This document shows positions 20,198 through 29,447 of a stretch of DNA of 64,000 nucleotides, piece by piece. The first letter of the stretch is position 1, and every line of letters starts with the position of its first letter. A model generated the notes under the pieces. The model saw only the letters and a program-made list of their open reading frames with translations. It was not told where the DNA came from and made no database searches. The translations under genes were made by a program, and so were the position numbers. Source of the DNA: an uncultured Agrobacterium sp. (GTDB lineage Bacteria; Pseudomonadota; Alphaproteobacteria; Rhizobiales; Rhizobiaceae). The DNA is taken from positions 310,001 to 374,000 of the forward strand of contig CAJYTK010000011.1 of the NCBI GenBank assembly GCA_913777615.1. The letters run 5' to 3'.

Positions 20198-21325
20198 ATG
20201 AAGAGCCTAGGCATTGGACTGATTGGCACTGGCTACATGGGCAAGTGCCATGCACTCGCATGGAATAACGTGACCAGTGTCTTCGGCGATGTGCCTCGTC
20301 CGCGCCTGGTCACGCTGGCTGAGGTGAACAACGACCTTGCCGCAAGAAAGGCAGAAGAGTTCGGATTTGCCAAGTCCACCGGCAATTGGCATGATCTCCT
20401 CGATGATCCGGAAATCGACGTCATTTCGGTGACGACGCCCAACGCTTTTCATCCGGAAATGGCGATCGCAGCACTCGAAGCGGGTAAGCATGTCTGGTGC
20501 GAAAAGCCGATGGCACCGGCTTTCAAAGACGCTCTAAACATGCGTGATGCTGCTCGCCGTTCCGGCCGCGTGGCAGTGCTGGGCTACAACTACATTCAAA
20601 ATCCCGTCATCCGCCACATTCGCAAGCTGCTTGCAGAAGACACTATCGGCGAGGTCAACCACATCCGCCTCGAGATGGACGAAGACTTCATGGCCGATCC
20701 TCAGGCACTCTTCTACTGGAAGAGCGAAGCCTCTTCAGGCTACGGTGCGCTCGACGATTTCGGCGTTCATCCATTGTCCTTGATCTTCAACCTCTTCGGT
20801 CATGTGAGCAGGGTCATTGCCGACATGAAGAAGCCCTACCCAACTAGGCCGTTGAAAGACGGAACCGCGCGCGAGGTGGAAAACCACGATCTGGCGAGCG
20901 TGCTCTTCACGCTCGAAAGCGGAATTTCCGGTGTCTTGATGACCAATCGCGCCGCCTGGGGGCGCAAGGGACGCATCGCGGTGCAGATTTACGGCTCGAA
21001 GGGTTCGATTCTTTACGATCAGGAACGGATGAACGAGTTCCAACTCTACACCACCGATGGCCGGGCTGAAGAGCAGGGTTTCCGCACGATCCTGACTGCG
21101 CCGCACCACCGCCCCTATGACCGCTTCATTCCAGCACCCGGTCACGGTCTGGGCTTCAACGACCTGAAAGTCATAGAATGCCGGGAGCTGATAGCAGCGA
21201 CGGATGGCCAGGAGGCGAATATCATCACCTTCGAGCAGGGCGTCGGCATCGAGCGAAGTGTGCATGCCATGGCGCAGTCCTTCAAAGACAAGCGCTGGAT
21301 CGAAACGAGCGAAATCGGCGCCTGA
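20198..21325 (+). CDS. Gfo/Idh/MocA-family dehydrogenase, probably acting on an inositol isomer
   Basis: The protein has 375 residues: a Rossmann domain (GIGLIGTGYMGKCHA), the conserved CEKP motif near residue 97, and LDDFGVHPLSLIFNLFG in the C-terminal half for the catalytic His/Asp. The chosen ATG follows GGGAGGG and gives the standard N-terminus; the open frame before it runs through iolB. It closes the iolCDEB operon and differs in length and sequence from the iolG-type enzyme at 25-26 kb. The substrate is likely another inositol isomer or keto-inositol, but this is inferred. Confidence 0.82.
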   Translation: MKSLGIGLIGTGYMGKCHALAWNNVTSVFGDVPRPRLVTLAEVNNDLAARKAEEFGFAKSTGNWHDLLDDPEIDVISVTTPNAFHPEMAIAALEAGKHVWCEKPMAPAFKDALNMRDAARRSGRVAVLGYNYIQNPVIRHIRKLLAEDTIGEVNHIRLEMDEDFMADPQALFYWKSEASSGYGALDDFGVHPLSLIFNLFGHVSRVIADMKKPYPTRPLKDGTAREVENHDLASVLFTLESGISGVLMTNRAAWGRKGRIAVQIYGSKGSILYDQERMNEFQLYTTDGRAEEQGFRTILTAPHHRPYDRFIPAPGHGLGFNDLKVIECRELIAATDGQEANIITFEQGVGIERSVHAMAQSFKDKRWIETSEIGA

Positions 21326-21349
21326 AAACCGAACCTCCTCCCCAATAGC

Positions 21350-21385
21350 AAACGCCCGCTCCTTCTCGAAGCGGGCGTTTCTTTC
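21350..21385 (+). terminator. Rho-independent terminator of the iol operon
   Basis: AAACGCCCGCT and AGCGGGCGTTT form a perfect 11-bp stem around 9 bases, followed by CTTTC. It lies 25 bases after the last gene of the plus-strand iol operon. Confidence 0.9.
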
Positions 21386-21557
21386 AGAACTCCGGCTGGA
21401 TCTGTGCTGGCATCGGCAAGCGTTAGCAGCGACAGAGACCGTGTTCGTGCGAACTCACAGATCAGCGCGTCGTATATGCGGCTGCAAGACAGATAAGGTT
21501 GTCGGGCCATCGTCTATCTTGCAGCTGAAGCCTACGCTGGATGAGTCGCTCGATACC

Positions 21558-22349
<792 letters not shown>

Positions 22350-22352
22350 GGT

Positions 22353-23498
22353 TCAACGCTCCCCTGTCACACGCCGACGAATGAAATTGTTGAAGAGGAC
22401 GGCCAGCAGCAGCATCGAGCCAAGGAACACCTGGAACCAATCCGAATCGAACTGGGTATAGGTGAGACCGATGGAAACCATGCCGAAGATGACCGCGCCG
22501 AAGAAGGCGCCGATGGCTGAGCCATAACCGCCGGTCAACAAACAGCCGCCAATGACCGCAGCGATGATCGCTTCGAACTCCTTCTGAAAGCCGCGTCTTG
22601 CATCCGTGGAGCCTGCATCCAGAACAGTGATGATGGCAACAAGTGCGGCTGCACAGGCCGTCAGAGCGAAGAGGCTGGTCTTGACGCGATTGACCGGAAC
22701 ACCCGAATTGCGGGCGGCATTCGGATCACCACCAGCGGCAAAAATCCAGTTTCCGGTTCTGGTCCGCAGCAATACCCAAGTCGCGACTATAGCAATCGCA
22801 ACGAACCAAATCACCGATACGGGCACACCCGTGACCTTTGGAAGGCCGTTGTCGAATGTCTCGATGATACCTTTCTGGCCTAGCCAGAGAAACAGTCCTT
22901 CGAAAGCCTGACCCGAGAAGATCTTGAGAAGCGGACTCCCCTCCACGGCAGAGCTGATCCCACGCAGCTGCGTCGAACCGCCGGTTGCCCATTTGAGGCC
23001 GACGAGCGTGAGCCCGCGCAGAATGAAGAGAAAGGCGAGCGTGACGATGAAGGATGGCAACCGCGTGCGGATGACGATCTGGCCGTTTACGGCGCCAACA
23101 ATGCCAGAAAAGAGGAATGTCAGCAGAATGGCGATGGAGAGCGGCTGGTCATAATTCGTCACAAGAACGCCGAAGATAAGACCGGCGAAGGCGACCATGG
23201 AGCCGATGGAGAGATCGAACTCGCCGCCAATCATCAAGAGTGCTGCGGCAATCGCGAGAATGCCAAGCTGCGACGCCGGTGCAAGGATTGTCATTGCTCC
23301 GGCAAGCGTGAACATCGACCGGTCGGCGGTCATGAAGAAGAAGACCATGACCAGGATCAGACCGGCAACGGCACCGAGCTCAGGGCGCCGCATGATTTGA
23401 GTGATGACGCCTACCTTGCGCAAACGTTCATCTGCTGACGCCGCAGCAGGGACCGGAGGCTTCGCGCCTGCCGGATTGTTCTGTTCGAGACTGGCCAT
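22353..23498 (-). CDS. Ribose-type sugar ABC transporter, permease (probable inositol uptake)
   Basis: The protein has 381 residues of the RbsC/BPD_transp_2 family, with a soluble head of about 45 residues and then around ten membrane segments. The typical GGEFDLSIGSMVAFAG and the coupling segment near EFEAIIAAVIGGCLLTGGYGS are present. A GGAGGAACA ribosome site precedes the ATG. It is co-transcribed with the binding protein and ATPase. Confidence 0.9.
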   Translation of the reverse strand: MASLEQNNPAGAKPPVPAAASADERLRKVGVITQIMRRPELGAVAGLILVMVFFFMTADRSMFTLAGAMTILAPASQLGILAIAAALLMIGGEFDLSIGSMVAFAGLIFGVLVTNYDQPLSIAILLTFLFSGIVGAVNGQIVIRTRLPSFIVTLAFLFILRGLTLVGLKWATGGSTQLRGISSAVEGSPLLKIFSGQAFEGLFLWLGQKGIIETFDNGLPKVTGVPVSVIWFVAIAIVATWVLLRTRTGNWIFAAGGDPNAARNSGVPVNRVKTSLFALTACAAALVAIITVLDAGSTDARRGFQKEFEAIIAAVIGGCLLTGGYGSAIGAFFGAVIFGMVSIGLTYTQFDSDWFQVFLGSMLLLAVLFNNFIRRRVTGER

Positions 23499-23537
23499 TG
23501 TTCCTCCCCATCCATCTCATAATTTGCCCGCTTTCTG

Positions 23538-23559
23538 CCTCCCCGATCTCTCGGGGAGG
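23538..23559 (-). other. Intercistronic hairpin after the sugar-binding protein gene
   Basis: CCTCCCCGA and TCGGGGAGG pair perfectly over 9 bp around TCTC, between the binding-protein stop and the permease start. It probably stabilises the upstream message or attenuates read-through. The role is inferred from position. Confidence 0.7.
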
Positions 23560-23586
23560 ACATGAAAAGAGCTCAGAGATTTCCGC

Positions 23587-24534
23587 TTAGCGGATGCCCT
23601 TTGCAGACAGTTCAACGACCTGCGCTGCCTTTTCCTTGGTAATGAGGTTTGGACCGGAGGGAACGTTGCCACCGGGGATCAGGCCGTACTTAGCGTAGTT
23701 GGCGAGGAAGACGACCGGCAGATAGCCCTGAAGGAATTGCTGCTGGTCGATCGCGAAATCGGCCTTGCCTTCAGAGACTGCCTTGAGGAAGTCCGCTGAG
23801 AGGTCGAAGGTCGCGACGTGGATCTTGCCGGTTTTACCGACGTCGTTGACGGCGGCGACCGACGGCTCACCCGCAGTTCCTGCTCCGAGTGCCATGATCG
23901 TGTCGATCGCACTGTCGGAACTCAGAGATGCCTTCACCTTGGCGCGAATTTCAGTGGGGTCGTTGCTGACGGGAACAACGGTGCTGGAGCCACCAAAGCC
24001 ATCCGCAAAGCCCTTGCAACGAAGGTCGAGCGAGACGTTACCAACTTCCTGGTTGACGCAGATACCCTTTTTTCCGCCGAGTTGCTTCAGCTTCTCGCCT
24101 GCGGCCTTACCGGCCGAATACTCATCCTGACCGACATGGAGAAGCGCACCGAGCTCCTTGGACACATCCGAGCCCGAATTGATGGAAATTACCGGAATGC
24201 CAGCGGCGACGGCTTTCTTGATTGCCGGAGCGAGAGCAGAGGCGTCTGGAATGGAGACGATGAGGCCGGCCGGCTTCTGATTGACCGCCGCGTCGATCAA
24301 CTGGCTCATGGCCACCATGTCGAAGGTTTCAGGCGCGCGGTAATCGACCGTGATGTTCATGTCCTTGGCTGCGGCCGTCACACCATTCTTGACGACGGAC
24401 CAGAAAGGATCATTTGCCTGACCGTGTGTCACCGCAACGAGCTTCACATCCGCCGCAACAGCACCCGATGCGAATCCGGCAGCCGCACCAAGAAGCGCAG
24501 CCCCCGCCAAGAGAGCTTTGAATCCGAATTTCAT
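23587..24534 (-). CDS. Sugar ABC transporter periplasmic binding protein (probable inositol uptake)
   Basis: The protein has 315 residues. A signal peptide covers about residues 1-28 (ending GAVAA) and is followed by a periplasmic-binding-protein fold of the RbsB/IbpA type (TVDYRAPETFDMVAMSQLIDAA, GIPVISINSGSD, GTAGEPSVAAVNDVGKTGKIHV). The ATG follows GGGAGGAAG. Together with the permease and ATPase it forms an importer whose likely ligand, from its place between iolB and iolG, is myo-inositol or a related polyol. A GAA-N6-TTC palindrome lies upstream. Confidence 0.88.
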   Translation of the reverse strand: MKFGFKALLAGAALLGAAAGFASGAVAADVKLVAVTHGQANDPFWSVVKNGVTAAAKDMNITVDYRAPETFDMVAMSQLIDAAVNQKPAGLIVSIPDASALAPAIKKAVAAGIPVISINSGSDVSKELGALLHVGQDEYSAGKAAGEKLKQLGGKKGICVNQEVGNVSLDLRCKGFADGFGGSSTVVPVSNDPTEIRAKVKASLSSDSAIDTIMALGAGTAGEPSVAAVNDVGKTGKIHVATFDLSADFLKAVSEGKADFAIDQQQFLQGYLPVVFLANYAKYGLIPGGNVPSGPNLITKEKAAQVVELSAKGIR

Positions 24535-24697
24535 GTCTTCCTCCCGATGAAAACATCTCCACGTCGTGGAGCGTGAAATGTTCAGGCGATGGCGCCCTCA
24601 CAACCCAAACGTAACTCCTCTTACGCTTGGGTGAACGGGGTCGAGCCTAGCGCAGACCCGACGAAAATCAAGCGATAATTCCATCAGAATATTTTTT

Positions 24698-24711
24698 AGA
24701 ATAAAAATTCT
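24698..24711. promoter_or_regulatory. Candidate IolR operator upstream of the sugar-binding protein gene
   Basis: AGAA-TAAAAA-TTCT is a palindrome that keeps GAA-N6-TTC and agrees with the iolR-upstream site at about 10 of 14 positions. It sits in an AT-rich stretch about 165 bases upstream of the binding-protein start. A longer inverted repeat (CAGAAT...ATTCTG) encloses it. Confidence 0.45.
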
Positions 24712-24734
24712 GACGATGTTTTATCTAAGGCAGG

Positions 24735-25014
24735 AGACAAAGAGCCATGACTTTCTCCCTGCTGAAGTCGCACAAGGTCCTTCAGCAAGATATGATCAAG
24801 GTGCATGACCCTTCTCAAAGTCCACGTATCTAGTTGAATGTATGGTGCGTGATGGAACGTGGCCGCTGCAGCAGAAGACCGTAACGCAAGGTGGCTCTGA
24901 TCTTACGGTCCGCAGCTTTTGGTGCGGTCCTGCGAGCAAGAAGAACGGCAACAAACTGAGCCTTTGCCGCTATCAAGAGGCGCGCTCACACTCCCAACGG
25001 AAGTGTGAGCTTTT
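24735..25014 (+). ncRNA. Candidate structured small RNA in the iolG/sugar-transporter intergenic region
   Basis: This stretch lies between two minus-strand genes, yet on the plus strand it ends in a good intrinsic terminator. It contains several local stems: TGCTGAAG/CTTCAGCA (24760-24787), ACCGTAA/TTACGGT, an imperfect GGTCCGCA/TGCGGTCC, and the terminator stem at 24984-25010. It also holds a 28-codon ORF (24747-24833, preceded by GGAG) and a 59-codon ORF (24842-25021) that runs through the terminator; neither is recognised. The RNA could be a free sRNA or a dual-function RNA. Exact ends are guesses. Confidence 0.4.
24984..25014 (+). terminator. Plus-strand intrinsic terminator in the iolG downstream region
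   Basis: GCTCACACT and AGTGTGAGC pair over 9 bp around a 9-base loop and are followed by TTTT. Read on the minus strand the stem lacks a T-run, so it does not look made for iolG. It implies a plus-strand transcript starting upstream. Confidence 0.7.
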
Positions 25015-25030
25015 ACGTTGAAAAAACCGA

Positions 25031-26023
25031 TCAGCCGATCTGAACTGGTCTGCCGGTCTGCCAGCTTTCTGTGGCGGCATCGGCCAGCTTTTGGGCCTGG
25101 AGACCATCGAAGCCGCTCGGGCGCGGCGCGGTGTTACCAGCATCGACGGCGTCGATGAACGTGTTGATCTCGTTGGCATAGGCTTGGGCGTAGCGCTCGA
25201 TGAAGAAGTTCTGCACCGGATCCCCGGCAATGCCGTTGGCGTTCCACAATTCGACGCTGGAGTTCTGGATGTTGCGCGCCGAGAGCATGCCGGTCGAGCC
25301 ATGCACTTCGATGCGCTGGTCATAGCCGTATGTGGCGCGGCGGGAATTGGTGATGACCGCGATCCGCCCCGATGCCGTCTGCATCTGCACGGCTGCGGTA
25401 TCAACGTCACCCTCTTCGCCAATCGCCTTGTCCACCAGAGCGGAGCCTAGCGCATTGACGACCACGAACTCTTCTCCCATCAGGTAGCGAGCCATATCGA
25501 AATCATGGATCATCATGTCGCGGAAAAGACCGCCTGACGATTTCACATAGCTTGCCGGTGGCGGATTGGGATCGCGGCTAATGATCGTCACGATCTCGAT
25601 CTCGCCGACATCGCCATTACGCAGGCGCTTTTCTACCGTCGCAAAGTTCGGGTCGAAGCGGCGGTTGAAGCCGATCATCAGTGTCGACTTGTTCTTCTCT
25701 ACCACATCCAGGCACTGGTTGATGCGGTCGACCGAGAGCGACACCGGCTTTTCGCAGAGAATGTGCTTGCCGGCCTTGGCCGCAGCTTCGATGAGATCGG
25801 CATGGCTGGGAGTGGGGGTTGCGATCAACACGGCATCGACATCCGAGGCGGCGATAATATCCTCAACGGAAGCAACCCTAGCGCCCGTCTTCTGCGCCAG
25901 TTGCTCAGCCGCCGCAGGAAAGGCATCCGCAACATAGGAAAGTTTCGCCTTGGGATTGGCGGCAATCGTTGCCGCATGCACTTTACCAATACGGCCTGCG
26001 CCCAGCACACCGAACCTGATCAT
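25031..26023 (-). CDS. iolG: IolG/IdhA, inositol 2-dehydrogenase
   Basis: The protein has 330 residues, the usual length of rhizobial IdhA. The N-terminal NAD site is GVLGAGRIGKVHA, followed by the catalytic-lysine motif CEKPVSL near residue 95 and the substrate-site motif GGLFRDMMIHDFDMARYLMGEE near 155-180. It oxidises myo-inositol to 2-keto-myo-inositol, the first step before IolE. The ATG at 26023 follows GGAGC and gives the canonical MIRFGVLG start; the open frame upstream is not protein-like. It is a single-gene unit. Confidence 0.92.
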   Translation of the reverse strand: MIRFGVLGAGRIGKVHAATIAANPKAKLSYVADAFPAAAEQLAQKTGARVASVEDIIAASDVDAVLIATPTPSHADLIEAAAKAGKHILCEKPVSLSVDRINQCLDVVEKNKSTLMIGFNRRFDPNFATVEKRLRNGDVGEIEIVTIISRDPNPPPASYVKSSGGLFRDMMIHDFDMARYLMGEEFVVVNALGSALVDKAIGEEGDVDTAAVQMQTASGRIAVITNSRRATYGYDQRIEVHGSTGMLSARNIQNSSVELWNANGIAGDPVQNFFIERYAQAYANEINTFIDAVDAGNTAPRPSGFDGLQAQKLADAATESWQTGRPVQIG

Positions 26024-26177
26024 CTTATTTGCTCCACGCTTGATTCCTCCTCGGGCCTGCTCCACCACAGGAGTAGGCCGCAGTCCTGTCACCGCCCGAT
26101 CTCTCGCTGATGACGATGAGCAGACCCTATCTCAACAGGCAATGAAATCAAAGAGAAATTCCATTATATAGAACGAT

Positions 26178-26191
26178 GAAATATTTATTCC
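26178..26191. promoter_or_regulatory. Candidate IolR operator upstream of iolG
   Basis: Read on the minus strand, GGAA-TAAATA-TTTC differs from the iolR-upstream GGAA-TAGATA-TTCC at only two of 14 positions. It lies about 155 bases upstream of iolG in an AT-rich stretch. The agreement with the iolR site supports shared control. Confidence 0.55.
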
Positions 26192-26240
26192 GTTTCAGAT
26201 ATAACGGGCCCTCGCGACGGCCGGGCAGACTATTTTTTTT

Positions 26241-26265
26241 GGAACCCAGTTGATCAAACATTGTT
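26241..26265 (+). promoter_or_regulatory. EcfG-type (general stress response) promoter
   Basis: GGAAC-N16-TGTT matches the alphaproteobacterial EcfG promoter pattern GGAAC-N16/17-CGTT with one difference in the -10 part. It ends about 60 bases upstream of the small gene at 26325. Confidence 0.6.
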
Positions 26266-26324
26266 AGGCGGGCCGCAAGCCCCATCGAAAAACATTTACA
26301 GGCGGCGAGCGGGAGGAAAACACA

Positions 26325-26543
26325 ATGAACAATGACACCGTATTGATGCCCCACGAACGCGGCTGGGCCGTTTTGCGCAATGGCATGCTGACAAAGGTTT
26401 ACCCCAGTCGGCACCTTGCATTGCAGAAGCTTCAAGACGAAACCGCACGACGCGCGCGCCACGGTCAGAAAGATCATTCCGCTCACGTCAAGCCAGGCGG
26501 AAACAGGCAGGAGCAGCCTTCTCACAGAGGCGGCCAGGCGTAA
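26325..26543 (+). CDS. Small hypothetical protein, probably stress-induced
   Basis: The protein has 72 residues and is hydrophilic and basic toward the C-terminus, with a conserved-looking core WAVLRNGMLTKVYPSRHLAL followed by an amphipathic stretch. This core is reminiscent of small DUF2188-like proteins, but the similarity is weak. The ATG follows a good GGGAGGAAAAC ribosome site, and an EcfG-type promoter lies about 60 bases upstream, which makes this a real gene more likely than a chance frame. Function unknown. Confidence 0.6.
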   Translation: MNNDTVLMPHERGWAVLRNGMLTKVYPSRHLALQKLQDETARRARHGQKDHSAHVKPGGNRQEQPSHRGGQA

Positions 26544-26704
26544 CCCATACGATCATGTTCACCAACACATGCACGGCGGAGGGGTGCAAATTTCTCCGCT
26601 CCGGATTTCGTCACATGGTCAAACAGACCAACCCTTGCTGCTGACGTCAATAGACACCCGCCTGTTGGGTTCTAGGTTTGATATGTGTGGCTCATGCCGC
26701 ATTT

Positions 26705-26729
26705 AGAACTTTTGCTCCGCTCGAACGTT
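26705..26729 (+). promoter_or_regulatory. EcfG-like promoter upstream of the Crp-like gene
   Basis: AGAAC-N16-CGTT differs from the EcfG pattern GGAAC-N16-CGTT at one base. It ends 61 bases before the start of the regulator gene at 26791. Confidence 0.45.
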
Positions 26730-26790
26730 CCACCGATGCTGACACATCTGCGCTGATCTCAATGAACGCGCAAAGAGAGGATGCAGAAAA

Positions 26791-27555
26791 ATGGATGATC
26801 CGGAAAAGCTTGGACAACAGAACCAGCTGGTCGCATTTCTGCCGGACGACGTTCGGGCCGAATTGCTGAAACGCTCCACCATCGCCGATTTGATGGCCGG
26901 TGACACGTTCATAAAAGCCGGACAACGGATCGACAAAGTCTTCTTCATATGCAGCGGCATTGCGTCGGTCCTCGTCTCCTCGCGATCCGGCAAGGTGACG
27001 GAGTCCGGAATTGTGGGACGGGAGGGGTTCGTTCCCTCTGGAGCACTTGTCGATGCGGAAACCAGCTTCACCGACGTGATCATGCAGGTTTCAGGACAGG
27101 CGCTGGTCCTGGATATTGGCGCCGTCCAGGCTATGCGCAACAGGCATCGGATTCTGGAACAGCTCATGACATGCGCATCGCATGCGTTGAAGACCCAAAT
27201 CGAGTGTACGCTACTGTCCAACACAACGCAGACGGTGAGCCAGCGGCTGGCCCGCTGGGTCCTGGTTTGCCACGACCGCGTCGACGGCAATCAGCTTCAC
27301 CTCACACATGAGTTTCTGTCGCTGATGCTCGCCGTGAGAAGACCGAGCGTTACGGATGCCCTGCATTTCCTCGAAGGAAGGGGCTTTATCCGTTCCGAAA
27401 GAGCAAAGATCATCATCCGTAACCGCCACGCACTCGAAGACTATGCCGGGGATATTTACGGGCTGGCGGAACAGGAGCGAGACAGGATCTTTGCAAGATT
27501 TCGCGCGTCAGCAGTTTTGCGTCCATCCGCCGACGAAACGCGTTCAACCGGATGA
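26791..27555 (+). CDS. Crp/Fnr-family transcriptional regulator (first of two)
   Basis: The protein has 254 residues. A cyclic-nucleotide-binding-like beta domain covers about residues 15-135 and a winged helix follows (QRLARWVLVCHDRVDGNQLHLTHEFLSLMLAVRRPSVTDALHFLEGRGFI). This 'LARW..HDR.DG' subgroup is common in rhizobia and lacks both the Fnr cysteines and the cAMP-contact pattern of Crp, so the signal is unknown. A related but distinct gene lies at 28.4-29.1 kb on the other strand. RBS GAGAGG precedes the ATG. Confidence 0.85.
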   Translation: MDDPEKLGQQNQLVAFLPDDVRAELLKRSTIADLMAGDTFIKAGQRIDKVFFICSGIASVLVSSRSGKVTESGIVGREGFVPSGALVDAETSFTDVIMQVSGQALVLDIGAVQAMRNRHRILEQLMTCASHALKTQIECTLLSNTTQTVSQRLARWVLVCHDRVDGNQLHLTHEFLSLMLAVRRPSVTDALHFLEGRGFIRSERAKIIIRNRHALEDYAGDIYGLAEQERDRIFARFRASAVLRPSADETRSTG

Positions 27556-27560
27556 AGGCG

Positions 27561-27585
27561 GGAGCCGCTCCTATGAAGCGGCTCC
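27561..27585. terminator. Hairpin between convergent genes
   Basis: GGAGCCGCT and AGCGGCTCC pair perfectly over 9 bp around 7 bases, just after the Crp-like gene and before the stop of the convergent repeat-protein gene. It can act in both directions, though no strong T-run follows. Confidence 0.65.
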
Positions 27586-27597
27586 GAACCCTCTCAA

Positions 27598-28179
27598 TTA
27601 ACGGGAAGCGGTGCGGATCATGCGGCAGAGTTTCACCAGATCTGCCTCATAGCCACCATTCATAATGTCGACGCAACGTTTTGCCAGCCGTAGCTGCTCG
27701 GTGCGCGACATCTCGTTATAGGCTCTTATGACGCCCTTGCTCGGAAATGAAGGGTTGGAACCAGGATTGGTGGCACCTGGTCCGGTCCCAACGCCAACGT
27801 CCACACCAACGCCTTTCGTGCCGCCGACATTGACATTGGCATTCACGTTGAGGCCACGACTACCGCCGACCGACGCGTCGACGTCGACATTGGTCAGACT
27901 AGCTCCTCCCAATGTCGCGCTGGTGTTGGCATTGATGCCTTTGCTGCCACCAACCGAGGCATTCACGTCCGCGCCAAGACCACCTCCCGATCGGCCTCCA
28001 ACGCTTGCTCCAGCATTGACGCCGCCACTTCCGCCAATGGACGCGCCGGCACTCAAGCCTCCGCTGCCATTACCGCCGACGCTGGCGCTTACTCCTCCCA
28101 CACTGACATCCAGGGCATGCGCATTCATAGGAAGCGCCAGACAGGCGCTCACAAACAAAACATTGCTTAGTCTTGTCAT
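27598..28179 (-). CDS. Secreted glycine-rich repeat protein of unknown function
   Basis: The protein has 193 residues. A signal peptide covers about residues 1-22 (MTRLSNVLFVSACLALPMNAHA). Then come about eight imperfect repeats of 12-16 residues, each opening with (S/T/N)xGG (SVGG, SIGG, SVGG, TLGG, NVGG) and alternating Ala/Asn/Val, to about residue 130. A C-terminal helical part (residues about 145-193) has two cysteines. The repeats suggest a beta-solenoid-like extracellular or surface protein. The start is chosen for its GAGGAGAGAAG ribosome site and signal peptide. No known function is recognised. Confidence 0.75.
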   Translation of the reverse strand: MTRLSNVLFVSACLALPMNAHALDVSVGGVSASVGGNGSGGLSAGASIGGSGGVNAGASVGGRSGGGLGADVNASVGGSKGINANTSATLGGASLTNVDVDASVGGSRGLNVNANVNVGGTKGVGVDVGVGTGPGATNPGSNPSFPSKGVIRAYNEMSRTEQLRLAKRCVDIMNGGYEADLVKLCRMIRTASR

Positions 28180-28385
28180 GATTCTTCTCTCCTCACACAC
28201 GATACTCACTCCATATCAGCATCTAAGATGCCATTTTAGAGTGTATATTAGAGGATTATAATTTGAAATATTCTTACGTGCATAATGTCTAATATATAGC
28301 GCGAGAAACGGTCACATTGGTGTGATATCGACAGACTGTATCAAATTGAAACAAGTACAGAGGGATTTTGGAAAGAAATGTGGTA

Positions 28386-29114
28386 TTAAGATACTTGTCT
28401 ATCCAGTATCTCTGCCATGAGACGATTGTATTCAGTCTCTGCTCGACCATATGACCCACCGGCTTCGATTTCCAAACCCTGCCGATTGATAATCGTAATC
28501 TGGCCCCTGGAAGCTCGTATCAGTCCTTTTCCTTCAAGAATGTGAAGCGCTACTGTCACGCCAGGACGCCGGACGCCAAGAACAACGGCGAGGAATTCAT
28601 GTGTCATGGCGACCGTTGCTCCGTCGATCCGGTCGTGAAGCATCAGCAACCAACGCGCGAGTCTCTTATCCAGTCTGGACAAGCCGTTGGCGATGACGGT
28701 GGATGCAGTCTGAACAAGCAATGTGTGAATGTACGTCAGGAAGATATCACGGATCGTATCGCTCGAACGCATGGCATCGACCACGGCGGCCGAAGGCAGA
28801 GCGATTCCGTAGCCGCTAACTTGAACCAGGGTGCGATGCGAGGTCCGGGCGTTGCCCAGGATAACAGCTGAGCCGGTCATTCCCTCCCTGCCGGTCAACC
28901 CGACCTCGATGCTTTTACCATTGGACAGATGTCCGATAATGGAGGCCAGACCTGTCTCGAAAAAGATGACCCGTTCTATCGTGGTGTCGGGGCGCTCTAT
29001 CACCTCGTGAACATCGAACTTAACCACCCGCATGGCTGGCCGCAGAATTTCGAAATCGGCCGGACTGAGCGATCTCAATAGTTTATTGCGCACGGCGTGC
29101 TGATCAGTATCCAT
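28386..29114 (-). CDS. Crp/Fnr-family transcriptional regulator (second of two)
   Basis: The protein has 242 residues with the same plan as the regulator at 26.8 kb: an N-terminal beta domain (ERVIFFETGLASIIGHLSNGKSIEVGLTGREGM) and a winged helix (KRLARWLLMLHDRIDGATVAMTHEFLAVVLGVRRPGVTVALHILEGKGLI). No Fnr-type cysteine cluster is seen. The two flank the glycine-rich repeat gene on opposite strands; whether they regulate it is open. Confidence 0.85.
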   Translation of the reverse strand: MDTDQHAVRNKLLRSLSPADFEILRPAMRVVKFDVHEVIERPDTTIERVIFFETGLASIIGHLSNGKSIEVGLTGREGMTGSAVILGNARTSHRTLVQVSGYGIALPSAAVVDAMRSSDTIRDIFLTYIHTLLVQTASTVIANGLSRLDKRLARWLLMLHDRIDGATVAMTHEFLAVVLGVRRPGVTVALHILEGKGLIRASRGQITIINRQGLEIEAGGSYGRAETEYNRLMAEILDRQVS

Positions 29115-29447
29115 TTGAAGTCTTCATTCCCTTCGATCGCCCAGCGGACGTTTGAGGGAAACTAAACACTTGAAAACTTTGAGCAATGCACTGTCATATA
29201 TCGTACAAAGGTCAGCCCGCCATTGGTGGCATAATACCGCATGGTTTGAGCCCCCTAAACCCCGCGCCTCATGCCTCTCCAGAATGAGTCGAGAGCCATT
29301 GATGAAGCCGACGTCTAAGCGCAACGTGCGCGGATGATCACACTCCCGTCGCGTATCGCCACAGCAGTAGTCAGTCTTGATGCACGGGGCCTGGCGGTGC
29401 AGAGTAGGACGTACGCCCTATGGCGGGTAGCGGCATCCGCGGTGGTT
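29115..29447. other. Intergenic stretch with no recognised gene
   Basis: These 333 bases lie between the second Crp-like gene and the end of the ECF sigma gene. Short frames are present on both strands but have no ribosome site or recognisable protein pattern. No NepR-like anti-sigma gene was found here, which would be the expected neighbour of an EcfG-type sigma factor. Confidence 0.5.

Noticed and set aside
24980-25015. Terminator for iolG on the minus strand
   Set aside because: The stem has no T-run in that direction; the T-run is on the plus strand.
24842-25021. 59-codon plus-strand frame in the iolG/sugar-importer gap
   Set aside because: It has no clear ribosome site and runs through a terminator stem, so the RNA structure is the better explanation; kept only as part of the candidate sRNA.
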